DNA of 64,000 bases, from positions 2,627,501 through 2,691,500 of the forward strand of contig JAESUZ010004534.1 in the NCBI GenBank assembly GCA_017311185.1. Direction: 5' to 3'. Below the pieces are notes generated by a model that saw only the letters and a list, made by a program, of their open reading frames with translations, had not been told where the DNA came from and did no database searches. The DNA comes from Proteles cristata cristata (Eukaryota > Chordata > Mammalia > Carnivora > Hyaenidae). Positions 1-12,269 of the stretch are shown here, piece by piece. Every line of letters begins with the position of its first letter. The stretch's first letter is position 1. Made by a program: the position numbers and the translations under genes.

Positions 1-1056
1 ATAAAATCAAGAAAATTTCCCACTTTTATTAGAAAGAGAGAAAATTTAAAAAAAGAGAGGAAAAAATATCATTGAAAGAATCTTTCCTGGGTTAGAGTCC
101 AAACTTTTCTAAACTGTTGAATTCAAAACTTATACTGGCTGCTAGATTACACAGTTAATCTAGTGAAGCTCCTTCTTATCAAGCACTTGGATAAATAAAG
201 TTACTGCCTATAGCTGAGTTATTTTATCCTAGAAATCTTTTAATTTAATCCATGACCAAAAGAAGAAGAAGAAGAAGGAGCAGCAGCAGAAGAAGCAGAA
301 GAAGCAGAAGCAGAAGAAGAAGAAGAAAGAAAGACTTCAACACATTAATTTCTATGTTCATAAAGTAAACCAGCCACTTTGATTTCTCATTTGTTTCTAA
401 ACATATTGATCATGTTAAAAAAAAATAGCAACATGTAAGCAACTAGAAATTTAACCCACATACAAACTGTACATCAATCAAGTCTCCAAACCTTAAGACT
501 AGAAGAGATCACACAAAATAATCATTTCCAGTTTGTTCATAGAGCTCTAGGGATTCTAGAGAAGGATCTTGAGAACTGCCTTTACCATGTGCAGTGGTAA
601 GTGGGTCCCTTCTGCCAGATTCAGTCACAGTCACTGAGCTCGAATCTGTTCTACATATTAGGCTTCGGTTCGATATTGATACAAAGGGTTTTTGTAGCTG
701 TTTCACTTTGAGCCCATATCATACATCAATTTAGACTGAGATTAAGGTCTGAGAAAAGGCAAAAGGAAGGAACCCAAAGGCTTTGTTTTAGCTCTTCAGC
801 TCATGGTATTAAAGTATACATATTAGAGGTCTTCTCAGAGAAGTATCATCCTTTAGAGAAGATTACTTATTGACATATCTGCCAAACATTTTGACTACTT
901 TCTTAAAAATTCCACCGTGAGTAAAGGAACTATGATTTTTGAAGTGTCAATTCATGTGCCAGAATGGCAGGCATTTTTACATTAACAATAAACTCCCATA
1001 GTAGCTATTATTATCCTGGGATTCAGAGAAGGCAAATAACTTCCCAACATGTTAAG
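1..1056. other. Low-copy flanking sequence, no gene seen
   Basis: AT-rich sequence with no recognisable repeat apart from the AAG/CAG tract listed separately. The open frames here are short, have no recognisable domain and no splice context I can defend. Confidence 0.5.
257..333. repeat. AAG/CAG imperfect trinucleotide tract
   Basis: A purine-rich run of mixed AAG, CAG and GAG triplets. The two triplets alternate in blocks, so it is an interrupted microsatellite rather than a pure array, which normally lowers slippage. Confidence 0.85.
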
Positions 1057-1069
1057 AAGCAGATTCAAG
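1057..1069. repeat. Target-site duplication, 5' copy (L1-A)
   Basis: AAGCAGATTCAAG, identical to 8134-8146. The pair brackets the L1 at 1070-8133 exactly, which marks both ends of the insertion. Confidence 0.9.
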
Positions 1070-2669
1070 AGGGAAGGCAAGATGGCAGAGAAGTAGGGCG
1101 CTCTGTACTTTTCTCCTGCCACCACCTGTCAAACATGAAGGCCTGAAGCCATAGGACACTGAACAGCAGGAGTCTGGGAGGAAAAGAAACAAACTCCAGT
1201 ATGAAGACAACGTCATAGGTGTGTGAGTACCAACTGGGGAAGATAAAAACAGTCCAGGACCCCAGACACAGAGGGAGGGGAGAGAATTCCCATCGTGGGG
1301 AGCTGCGGAGAGTCAATGGAAAGAGAAAGAGCAGCTGAAACTGCTCATGGAACTGTCCTTGGAGAAGAGAAAAACCTTGGCCTGGGATGGAGAGGGTCCC
1401 TATTTCCAACTGTGATGCTTTCTTTGGGCTGGGTGCCCCGGTCCCAGGTGGCACCAGGAGAAACTGCTCCACAGCTCTCCTGGCTTGATTCCTGGCTGGG
1501 AAGTAGCCCAGGCTGAAACTGCTCTGCTGCTCTCCTGGCTCGATCCCCAACTGGGAAGCAGCAGGCCTGTGGGATTATATTTCGGAGGTATCAATAAAGC
1601 GCTCGGACTAAGATCTGGAGACGAGGCGGGTCTTGGGACATAGAACACAGCCCACCTTGACTACACCTGCAGCACAGAAAGATCAGACCCAAAAGAGTGA
1701 TTTGCAATGCTTTGTTCAAGATGGGACTGGGGCGCCGCCATTTTTCTCCCCACAACCACCAAGGTGGGACTTAAGGGAGCCACCTGCAAGAAGTAGTGAA
1801 GCCTAGGCCTGCCTACACCAAACCACTCCCATCCCCGCTAGAGAGCTTTTTTTTTTTTTTTTAACCACAGCCCAGGGCAAGACCAACATGGATGTACTGC
1901 CATGATTGATTCTAGATCAATTCGGACTATTCAGATATATCTTGCCCTCTCTCATTTGCATTCCTCCCTTCTGTTGGACTGGGCACTCTGGTCTTGGTTT
2001 GCTTAAACAGTCACATTTAACCCATTCTCTAGATGTACATTCTACTCCTCTACCGCCACCTTCCTATTATATAGTTTCTCTAAGTAACATTATCATCGTT
2101 TCTTTCTCCTTACCTCCTACCTTATCCTCCTCTTTCACTCTCTGAATTAAGCTTCTTAGTCTCTCTTCCTGGTTATTGTCCATTTCACTTCCTCCCCACC
2201 CTGCCATTTCTCTCTTTGTAAACACTCTTCCATCAGCACTGCATACAACCTGCTCTTTACTTGTAGCTAGGAATTCTGGTTTTATGCTTTTAGACTGTAC
2301 TTTGTCTTTGGGGTTTTCCTTCTTTGTCTTTTTTTTTTTTCTTTTCCTTTTTCCCTTTTGGTTTGCTTCTTTGTTGGATCTGTCTGTGTGTTTGCATGCC
2401 TTTGTTCCCTGTGTGTTTGTCTGTTTTACTTTCCAGTGCTACCTCAAGAAACAAGCCAAACTACACATGGTGGAGAGTCCCAAATATCACTATGAGTAGG
2501 GAAAAAAAATAACCAGTCTCAACAAGAGAGAACAAGAGACACCATTAAAAGAATACTTCCTGAACAGACATACCCTGGACAGTCAATGAGCCTTCTTTAA
2601 TACAGCAGTATTTGCATGTGCAGAGTACATAACAAGCTTTTAAAACTAACAAGAGACAGAAAGCTAGCC

Positions 2670-3553
2670 AAAATGACAAAACGCAACTCTCCTCTAAAGA
2701 AATTCCAGAAAAACATGACAAATAAATGCTCAAAACAGATATAAGCAAGATAACTGAACAAGAATTTAGAACAATAGTCATAAAATTAATTGCTAGGCTT
2801 GAAAAAGACATGGAAGACATCAGTGAAGCTACTGCTACAAAGATTATGGACCATGAAAATAGTGATGAATTAAAAAATGCTAATACCAGGTGCATAATAA
2901 AATGGAAGCATTCAATGCACAGAATGAAGAGGAAGAGAGGAGAATAGGTGAATTAGAAGACATAATTATAGAAAAAGAGGAAGCTGAGAAAAATAGAGAT
3001 AAATTGATCCAGGAACACGAAAGGAAAGTTCGAGAACTGAGTGATACAACCAAACGGAACGATATCCATATCATAAATTCCAGAAGAGGGAGAGAGAGGG
3101 AAAGGCACTGAAGGAGTCCTTGAAGAAATTATAGCAGAGAACTTCCCCAATCTGAGGAAGGAAACAGACATTGAAATCCAAGAGGCACAGAGAACTCTCC
3201 TCAGATGTAACTTGAATCGATCTTCTGCACGACATATCATAGTGAAACTGGCAAAATAAAAGGACAAAGAGAGAATTGTGAAAGCAGCTAGGGAAAAAAT
3301 GGCCCTAACAGACAAAGGGAAACCTACCAGAGTGGTAACAGACCTATCTACTGAAACTTGGCAGGTCAGAAAGGAATGGCAGGAAATCTTCAATGTGATG
3401 AACAGAAAAAATATACAGCCAAGAATCCTCTATAGAGCAAGCCTGTCATTCAGAATAGAAGGAGAGATAAAAGTCTTCCCAGATAAACAGAAATTCAAAG
3501 AATCCATCACCACTAAACCAGCCCTACAAGAAATCCTGAGGGTGACTCTATGA
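2670..3553 (+). pseudogene. L1-A ORF1 remnant (RNA-binding chaperone ORF1p)
   Basis: Broken ORF1. In intact L1, ORF1p is a trimeric coiled-coil RNA-binding protein that packages L1 RNA in the cytoplasm. Here a Lys/Glu-rich, heptad-like stretch at about 2740-3050 matches the coiled coil. An RRM-like part follows at about 3050-3250, where FPNLRKETDIEIQEAQRT can be read across a frame change. The C-terminal domain is open at 3278-3553 and includes KAAREK, a KGKPTRV patch, the RKEWQEIFNVM helix and QPRILYRASLSF. Frames change several times, so no full protein can be made. The start is uncertain because the 5' part is badly decayed; about 2670 is a position estimate from the frame that follows. 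Confidence 0.8.
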
Positions 3554-3702
3554 GGGAAATGTTGCAAGGAACACAAGGTACCAGAGAGACACCACCACAA
3601 GCATGAATCCTACAGAGAACACAATTACTCTAAACCAATATTTTTCAATAATAACACTGAATGTTAATGGACTAAATGCTCCAATCAAAAGATATAGGGT
3701 AG

Positions 3703-3919
3703 GGCCACCTGGGTGGCTCAGTTTGTTGAACGTCTGACTTTGGCTCAGATCATGATCTCACGGTTCATGGGTTTGAGCCCCAAGTTGGGCTCTGTGCTGA
3801 CAGCTCAGAGCCTAAGCCTGTTTCAGATTCTGCATCTCTGTCTCTCTCTGACCCTCCCCTGATCATGCTGTCTCTCTCTCAGAAATAAATAAAACATTAA
3901 AAAAAAATTTTAAAAACCC
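3703..3919 (+). mobile_element. SINEC_Fc-type SINE inside L1-A
   Basis: Head GGCCACCTGGGTGGCTCAG, tRNA-like boxes, CT-rich middle and A-rich tail. The flanks AAAGATATAGGGTAG (3688-3702) and AAAGACATAAGGTAG (3920-3934) form a 15-bp duplication with two mismatches. The same L1 position is uninterrupted in the second L1 near 24500, which confirms a later insertion. Confidence 0.93.
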
Positions 3920-6839
3920 AAAGACATAAGGTAGCAGAATGGATTTTTAAAAAATCCATCTATTTGTTGTCTACTAGAGACTCATTTTTGACCTGAGGAC
4001 ACCTTCAGATTGGAAGTAAGGGGATGGAGAAATATCTATCATGCTACTGGAAGTCAAAAGAAAGCTAGATTAGCCATACTTATATCAGACAAACTAGACA
4101 TTAAAGTAAAGGCAGTAACAAGGGATGAAGAAGGGCATTATATCATAATTACATGGTCTGTCCATCAGGAAGAGGTAACAATTGTAAATGTTGATGTACC
4201 GAATATGGAAGCACCTAAATACATAAAACAATTAATCAGAAACAGAAACAATCTTATGGAAAAGAACTAGCTAATAGCAGGGAACTTTAATACTCCACTT
4301 ACAGCAATGGAAACATCATCTAGACAGAAAATCACTAAAGAAACAATGAACTTGAATGACACATTGGAACAGATGGACTTGACAGATATACTTACAACTC
4401 TACATCCTGAGGCTATGGAATTCACTCTCTCTTCAAGTGTGCATGGCACGTTCTACAAGACAGATCACATACTGGGTCAGAAAGCAGCGCTCAATAAATA
4501 CAAAAGAATCGAGATCATACCATGCACACTTTCAGATCACAATGCTATGAAACTTGAAATCAATCACAGGAAGAAGTCTGGAAAACCTCCAAAAACATGG
4601 AGGTTAAAGATCACCCTACTAAACAATGAATGGGCCAATCAGGCAAGTAGGAAGAAATTTTAAAATATATGGGAACAAATGAAAATGATAATACAACAAT
4701 CCAAACCCTATGGGATGTGGCAAAGGCAGTCCTAAGAGGAAAGTACATTGCACTCCAGGCCTATTTCAAGAAATTAGAAAAATAACTAGTACAAAATCTA
4801 ACAGCGCACCTAAAGGAACTAGAAGGAGAGCAACAAGAGCGCTCCAAACTCAGTAGGAGAAGAGAAATAATAAAAATCAGGGCAGAAATAAACATTATAG
4901 ACTCCAAAACAACAGTGGAACAGATCAATGAAACCAAGAGTTGGTTTTTAAAAAAATAAACAAAATTGATCAACCCCTAGCCAGGCTTTTCAAAAAGAAA
5001 AGAGAGAGCACCCAAATAGACAAAATCATGAATGAAAATGGATTTATTACAACCAATACCTCAGAAAAACAAGCAGATGTCAGGGAATACTATGAAAAAT
5101 TATATGCCAACAAAGAGGACAACTTAGAAGAAATGGACAAATTCCTAAACATACACTCACTACCAAATTTCACACGGATAGAGACAGAAAATCTGAACAG
5201 ACACATAACTAGTGAAGAAATTGAATCAGTTATCAAAAACCTCTGAACAAAAAAAGAGCCCTGGGCCAGATGGCTTCCCTGGGGCATTCTACTAGGCATT
5301 TAAATCAGAGTTAATACCCATTCTTCTCAAGCTATTCCAAAATATAGAAATCGAACAAAAATTTCCACACTTATTCTACAAAGCCAGCTTAACTTTGATT
5401 TCCAAGCCAGACAGAGACCCAGTAAAAAAAAAAAAGAGAACTACAGGTCAATATCCTTGATGAATATGGATGCAAAACTCCTCAACAAGATACGTGCACA
5501 TCAAATGCAACAGCACATAAAAAGAATTATCCACCATGATCAAGTGGGATTCATATCTGGGCTATAGGGCTGTTTCAATATTCACAAATCAATCAATGTG
5601 ATACATCACATTAACAAAAGAAAAGATAAAAACCATATGATCCTGTCTATAGGTGCAGAAAAAGTATTTGACAAGATACAGCAACCCTACTTAATAAAGA
5701 TGTGGAGAAAATCGGGATAGAAGGAACTTACTTAAACATTATAAATGCCATTTACGAGAAGCCCTTGGCTAACATCATCCTCAATGGGGAAAAACTGAGA
5801 GCTTTCCCCCTGAGATCAGGAACACGACAGGGGTGTCTACCCTCACCACTATTGTTTAACATAGTGCTGGAAGTCCTAGCATCAGCCATCAGACAACAAA
5901 AGGAAATCAAAGGCATCAGAATTGGCAAGGAAGAAGTCAAACTTTCACTTTTCACATATGACATGATACTCTACACAGAAACCCGACAGACTCCACTAGA
6001 AGCCTCCTAGAACTGATCCATGAATTCAGCAAAGTCACAGAGTACAAAATCAATGTACAGAAATCAGTTGTATTTTTATACACCAATAATGAAGAAACAG
6101 AAAGAGACATCAAGAAACTGATCCCATTCACAACTGCACAAAAAAAAAAAACTCCATAAACTACCTAGAAATAAACCTAACCAAAAACATAGGAGATCTG
6201 TATGATGAAAATTATAGAAAGCTTATGAAGGAAATTGAAGAAGACACAAAGAAATGGAAAAACATTACATGCTCATAGATTGGAAGAATAAATCTTGTTA
6301 AAATATCATTACTACTCAAATCAATGTACGCATTCGATGCAATCACAATCAAAATTGCACCAGCATTCTTCTCAAAACTAGAACAAACTATTCTAAACTT
6401 TGTATGGAACCACAAAACACCCTGAAAATCTAAAGTAATATTGAAGAAGAAAACCAAAACAGGAGGCATCACAATCCCAGACTTTAGCTGCTTCTACAAA
6501 GCTATAATCATGAAGACAGTATGACACTGGCACAAAAAGTGACACATAGACCAATGGAATAGAATTGAGAACTCAGAATTATACCCACAAATGTATGGCC
6601 AACTAATCATTGACAAAGCGGGAAAGAGTATCCAACGGAAAAATAACACACTCTTTAACAGATGATGCTGGGAGAACTGGACAGCAACATTTGCAGAATG
6701 AAACTAGATCATTTTCTTACATTGTACACAAAAATAAACACAAAATGGATGAAGGACCTGAATATGAGACAGGAAACCATGAAAACCCTAGAGGAGAAAG
6801 CAGGAAACAGCCTCCTTGACCTCAACCACAGCAATTTCT

Positions 6840-7060
6840 GGGGCGCCTGGGTGGCTTCGTCGGTTAAGCATCCGACTTTCGCTTAGGTCATGATCTCACG
6901 GTTCGTGGGTTCGAGCCCCGTGTCGGGCTCTGTGCTGACTGCCAGCTCAGAGCCTGGAGTCTGTTTCAGAGTCTGTGACTCCCTCTCTCTCTGACCCTTC
7001 CCTGCTCACTCTGTCTCTCCCTCTCTCTCCTAGAAATAAATAAAATATTAAAAAAAAAAA
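6840..7060 (+). mobile_element. SINEC_Fc-type SINE inside L1-A ORF2
   Basis: Starts GGGGCGCCTGGGTGGC and has B box GGTTCGTGGGTTCGAGCCCC. Bracketed by an exact 13-bp duplication CACAGCAATTTCT (6827-6839 and 7061-7073). It belongs to the subgroup with TCCTAGAAATAAATAAAA before the tail, shared with 20181, 51739 and 58611. The corresponding site in the second L1 (about 27320) is empty. Confidence 0.95.
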
Positions 7061-8021
7061 CACAGCAATTTCTTACTTGACACATCCTCAAAGGCAAGGG
7101 AATCAAGAGCAAAAATTAACTATTGGGACCTAATCAAGATAAAAAGCTTCTGCACAGCAAAGGAAACAATAAAATAGGCAACCAACGGAATGGGAACAGA
7201 TAGTTGCAAGTGACATATCAGGTAAAGGGCTAGTATCCAAAACCTATAAGGAACTCACCAAACTCCACACCCGAAAAACAAACAATCCAGTGAAGAAATG
7301 GGCAAAAGATATGAACAGATATGTCCAAAGAGGACATCCAGATGGCTAACAGACACATAAAATGATGCTCAGCGTCCCTCATCATCAGGGAATTGCAGAT
7401 GAAAACCACACTGAGATACCACCTCACGCCAGTCATAGTGGCTAAAATGAGCAAAACAGGAGACTCTAGATGCTGGCAAGGATGTGGAGAAACGGGCACC
7501 CTCCTACATACTCTTGGCGAGAATGTAAACTGGTGCAGCCCGTCTGAAAAACAGTGTGGAGGTTCCTAAGGAAACTAACAATAGAACTCCCCTATGACCC
7601 AGCAATAGCACTGCTAGGAATTTACCCAAGGGATACAGGAGTGCTGATGCATAGGAGCACATGTACCCCAATGTTCATAGCAGCCCTTTCAACATTAGCA
7701 AAATCATGGAAAGAGCCTAAGTGTTCATCAACTGACAAATGGAGCAAGAAGATGTGGTTTATCTATACCATGGAATACTACATGGCAATGAGAAAGAATG
7801 AAATCTGGTCATTTGTAGCAGCATGGATGGACCTTGAGGGTGTTATGCTGAGTGAAATAAATTAGGCAGAGAAAGAAAGATACCATATGTTTTCACATAT
7901 TGGTGGATTAGGAGAAACTTAAAGGAGGACCATGAGGGAGGAGAAGAGTAAAAATAGTTGGGGAGCAAGGGAGGCAAACCATGAGAGATTCTTATATGCT
8001 GAGAACAAACTGAGGGCTGAT

Positions 8022-8052
8022 GGGGGTGGGGGTGGGAAAGGGGGGAAATGGG
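8022..8052 (+). other. G-rich tract of L1-A 3' UTR (possible G-quadruplex)
   Basis: At least four runs of three or more G (GGGGG, GGGGG, GGG, GGGGGG, GGG) within 31 bases, meeting the simple G-quadruplex pattern on the L1 sense strand. G-rich tracts in the 3' UTR are a known trait of mammalian L1. Folding is inferred only. Confidence 0.7.
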
Positions 8053-8133
8053 CATGGAAGAGGGCACTTGTTGGGATGAGCACTGGGTGTTATATGGAAA
8101 CCAAATTTCCAATAAAGTATGAAAGGAAAAAAA

Positions 8134-8146
8134 AAGCAGATTCAAG
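8134..8146. repeat. Target-site duplication, 3' copy (L1-A)
   Basis: AAGCAGATTCAAG directly after the L1 A-tail, identical to 1057-1069. Confidence 0.9.
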
Positions 8147-8651
8147 CTTAATCTGACTTTTATACCATGTTCACAATAAAACACAAATTCCATACGGCAT
8201 GCATTTTTAATGGAATCAAAATCAATGAAATTTTAATCTCCACTTATGGGACAAAAATTGGTTTAGGGAAGTAAAAAAATTCTTAAGGTGGTTTGTTGTC
8301 CAGCAAAGGGTCATAGTATGTGAAGAGAATATAATATATCTGTGGTTTTTAAATTTCATGGAGAGTGCGGACAAATAGAAAAAAAAAAAAGCGCTAAGAA
8401 GGGTCCTTGGCTTGGAGTGGAGGGTGATAAAAAAAAAATAGTTTGAGTTACATTTACATAAAGACATTACATTAACTATTTTCTTTTAACCCATTTGGAT
8501 TTTATTCTATAGTATCATTCTATCCTCTCACAAATATTTGTTTAACTGCCAAGGATGTAATAGTAACCTAAAGGAATATAATCTCTGCTTTCATAACAGT
8601 TACATCCTAGTGCCTGTCTGTCTGGCTTTTACATAAGTTTGGCTATTTTAA
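8147..8651. other. Low-copy AT-rich sequence
   Basis: Nothing recognised apart from short A runs near 8379 and 8430. Confidence 0.4.
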
Positions 8652-8665
8652 TTATCTCAACCCCT

Positions 8666-8873
8666 GGGGCGCCTGGTGGCTCAGTCGGTTAAGCGTCGGG
8701 CTTCGGCTCAGGTCATGATCCCATGGCTCGTGGGTTCGGGGCCGTCTTTAGGCTCTGTGCTGACTGCCAGCTCAGAGCCTGAAGCCTGTTTCAGATTCTG
8801 TATCTCCCTCTCTCTCTGACCCTCACCTGCTCACCTTGTCTCTCTCTCAGAAATAAACATTTAAAAAATTTAC
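8666..8873 (+). mobile_element. SINEC_Fc-type SINE
   Basis: Head GGGGCGCCTGGTGGCTCAG lacks one G of the usual CTGGGTGG. Flanked by TTATCTCAACCCCT (8652-8665) and TTATCTCACCCCCT (8874-8887), a 14-bp duplication with one mismatch. Confidence 0.93.
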
Positions 8874-8887
8874 TTATCTCACCCCCT

Positions 8888-11800
8888 ACTATTTTCATTT
8901 CATATTTAATTTCATTAATCATCATAAGTTTTCTTATCCTCTTTATCCTTTCCCTATAATTTTATTGCCTTTTGTTATTTATTTGCCTTTTCTTCTTAAC
9001 CACAGGAACAAATGACACTAATAGATTACATAGACCTAAGTCACTGTTTAAATTGGGATATATTGAGTATCATATGCATATAACCTACTTAAATTACCTT
9101 TCATTTAGGAATATAGAGGCTTGGTCTTTGAAGGCACAGTTCATATAAACATTTTTAGAAATGACTTTTCTTTTTGTATTCCAAATAAAGCAAGTGAAAG
9201 ACATAAATAGATTTCCTTACTGATACACAAACTGCCATGGGGAATCTTCCCCACCTTCTACTTTAAAAGTATTTCACTATTCTTCAGAGGGGTTTGCAAT
9301 GTCAGCTCGGGAGCCCATATTAGGCATAAGGAAGGCTAGAAGTATTTTAGATAATGTCTACATTATTGAGGGGAGGGAATATTACCTTTAATAGGAATTA
9401 TAAGATTTGTAAGATTCTTTTAATTGTTCATGTCTCTAAGTATCTTAAAATATCAATCTCTTTTTAATTAATGAGTATCAAAATCTGTTCTAGTCAAGAC
9501 AAGGATAAAAAGGTCAACAGACTCAATAACTGGCAAACCTTAAAATATTATTATGCTATCAATTTATTTGTTTATGAGGTATATATATCATTGTATTTTA
9601 CTTTCAAAAAGCATAACATGTAGTGTTTGGCCATCTCTTGTGAAGATAAACTGTGGTCTAATCAGGCAAGAACTTTCCCTGCATTTATTTCTACAAAGAT
9701 CCTCCACTGACTGACAGGATAATTTCCTGATACTTAAACAATCCAGTGGTACCACAGGCCATAGTTCTCTTGAGGAGTACAGAAAGCCCACTTCCTACAT
9801 CAATTGATTTGAATTATTAGAATGATGCTATCTTGTACCTTGTACCGTTCAATCTATTCATAATATTTAATTCAGTTATTTCTTCCAACAAAGCATTATG
9901 GAATGACTACTGAGCAGCCCATGCAAACAACCCCCTATACCACCAGATACAGAAGATGGTTTTCTTTAAAAATTTAACTTTCACAATTAATTGTGCATCA
10001 ATCTTCCAAAACCTCTCAATAAGAATTTTTAATAAGACACAACAGGTGGTCCTTAAAAGGGCAAATGAAATCTCTTTTCTTACACTATTTCCAAAACAAT
10101 GCTCCTCTTAATATGAATACATGATTTTATGAGCTTTCTGTTTAGAGTGCAAGTCTTTTTGTATCTTATTATGATAAGCTAGAGAGTTTAGCTTGACCAG
10201 GCTCATTTCCAGAATGGGTTTTAGACTTGAAGTAACTCTTCTTTTAAATGGAGGAATCATTCTCAATCCACTCTTGTCTATTTAATATTTCAGAGCAGCC
10301 TCAAAAAAAGGAGGAGGAGGAAGGGGAGGGAGAGGAGGAGGGGAGGGGGAGGAGGAGGACGACAACGACAAGGCAGAGGAGGAGAAGGAGACTGAGATGG
10401 AGAAAGAAAAGGCAAAAGTTTCATTCTCAGATTTTACAGGCATATAAATCTCACAAAGGAATCTTCTAGTATACTGAAGATAGCTAAACTCTGCTTCCCT
10501 TCTGTAAAGATTTGACTCTGTAGAGAAATCTAGCACAGAGGAGAATAGCTCACCAATAAACTAAACGGCTTTGTGGGATATGCAATTCCTTTTTCCAGAG
10601 AAAGCCCCAGAGAGAATGCTTCTGCTCAATTTTGACAGCATTCCACCCTCTTACAATCTGAGTGCCTTGTAATTTTACCTCTGATGATCCCAATGCCTGG
10701 TATGATAATGTTCTTGTCACACCTTTAGCCATAAACAGGGTGGTCAGAAAGAATTCTTTCCCCACAGGCCAATTTTCTAGGTCTTACTGTATGAAACAAG
10801 AAGAAAACACCTTGTCAAATTTATGTGCAGACATAATCAAATAATGCTGAATGGAAGACCATGGGACTTTAAATGATTTATAAATACCTGGAAATTCCCA
10901 TGAAACCTGGGTCTGGTTTGGGATTTATTGTGAGAACCCAAATCGCATGCTCTAAAATTCTCTTGAGAATTCTTTTTATGCCCTACATCTTAAGATGCAA
11001 ATGACAGATTTGTGTTATTTTATTTCAATAGCCCTTAAACTGATCCTAATACACATTTTCAATATAGTCTTTTAAAAAAAGAATACATAATATAATTTTC
11101 AGGATGAGAAGACATACATTTATCTCATTTTCATTTTGTAACCTTTAATGCATTTATCATTATACTAGAATGAAAACATATCAATAGCATATATAATAAT
11201 GCAAGTATAATTTTCAGAACTAATGAATTCATTTCACAATTCATATAGCACTAGCTACATAATTCAAGGCATTTGAAAAAAGAAAAATTAAGGGTTTTTT
11301 CCCTCTAGGTGACATCGTGTTCAGTTCATTTAGGGGAAAAACAATTAAATTCTTTACCCACAGCAGCAATTTAGATTAATTTCAGAGGCCATCTAAAGAT
11401 GAGAATACTTTATAGCTATTATCTTAAAGATCATAAACTTGTTCCTAAAGCTGGAAAAAATGGTGATAAGTGGTCCATAAGATACAAAAAAGTACAACCA
11501 ACATTTGGTTGCCTCCCCACTTCTTCTTTCCTCATAGAACCAAAGTTACCTGGAGTTCTTAAGCCTTCTCCTTTTCCCAGAAATCCTATGTGCCTCAGGA
11601 GAGTCCTCCTTTCCTCCCAGCTCTTGGAGTGGGCTTAACAGCTATATATAATCCCAAATCTCTTGCCCATAATTTATTCAGGAATGAGTACGTGACTTTA
11701 ATTGAACAAGTGGTATATGAGGAGTGATTTTCTGGGAACTGCTGGGAAAATTCCTTCTGACTCTCCTAAGAATTTTTCTAAAAAAGCCTCCCTTCCTTTT

Positions 11801-12269
11801 TCCTGAACACTGCCATGCATGGATATGAAGCCATAATATCTACAGACATTTTACCAGCTGAGGAAGAAGTCACTGATGGAGGAAGATTTAGGCAACAGAC
11901 CCCTGGGAAACAGAAATGAAACCAAGATTATAAGAACCCTAACCAAAACCCTATACCTAAACATTCCATTAAGTGAGCTAATAGTTTTATATTACTTAAT
12001 TTGAATTGGGTTTCTATTGCTTACAACTGATATAATGCTATTAACTACAAAAGTTTAAGGCAAGGCTCATTTTCTCCTAACTACTGAAACATGCACTAGT
12101 AAAATCATTGATTTTTGTTAAGATATTGACTTCAAGTGCATGTGTTTAAATTAAATATTTAGGCATATTAAGGCATATCTCTTAGATTAAAATCTTGCTA
12201 TGTTACCATTGATACCTACTAGCAAAAATGCATTTATCAGGTTAGTTATTGCCTAGAGTCAGGGATCGT
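8888..12269. other. Long low-copy stretch without recognisable repeats or genes
   Basis: About 3.4 kb where I recognise no SINE or L1 piece. The only obvious structure is the GGA tract at 10302-10400. Open frames are short and show no domain or conserved motif. Confidence 0.4.
10302..10400. repeat. GGA-rich polypurine tract
   Basis: Starts after an A run and continues as GGA/GGGA units with a few CGA and CAA interruptions. Nearly pure purine on the + strand with many G runs of three to five. It could fold as a triplex or G-quadruplex. The Glu/Arg-rich frame through it is an artefact of the repeat. Confidence 0.85.

Larger units (their letters stand above)
3603..7864 (+). pseudogene. L1-A ORF2 remnant (endonuclease / reverse transcriptase)
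   Basis: Broken ORF2. Intact ORF2p nicks target DNA and primes reverse transcription of L1 RNA at the nick. The start is the ATG at 3603, followed by MNPTENTITLNQYFSIITLN and the conserved NGLNAPIKR of the endonuclease N-terminus. The endonuclease SDH motif is kept at 4532-4540. The reverse transcriptase signature, FADD in active L1, reads FTYD at 5951-5962, so the first catalytic Asp is lost. The C-terminal region ([18 protein letters not shown], then KKMWFIYTMEYYMAMRKNEI) is open at 7554-7864. Two SINEs and many stops and frameshifts interrupt it. It is dead as a protein but unambiguous as a family. Confidence 0.9.
1070..8133 (+). mobile_element. Full-length LINE-1 (L1-A), decayed, with two SINEs inside
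   Basis: Complete felid-type L1 of about 7.06 kb. Its 5' end (AAGGCAAGATGGCAGAGAAG) is typical of mammalian L1 5' UTRs. It then runs through a 5' UTR of about 1.6 kb, ORF1, a short linker, ORF2, a G-rich 3' UTR and an A-rich tail. Exact 13-bp duplications flank it. Two SINEs (3703-3919 and 6840-7060) account for about 0.45 kb of the length, so the bare L1 was about 6.6 kb. Both reading frames are broken by stops and indels and the reverse transcriptase motif is mutated, so it cannot move by itself. Being 5'-complete, it carried its own promoter region when it landed. Confidence 0.92.

Noticed and set aside
1065..1550. 161-codon minus-strand open frame in L1-A 5' UTR
   Set aside because: Antisense to the L1 5' UTR, low-complexity composition, no domain. 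An antisense L1 frame (ORF0-like) was considered, but position and sequence give no support.
10248..10536. Glu/Arg-rich or Ser/Pro-rich protein
   Set aside because: Translation of the GGA tract on either strand.
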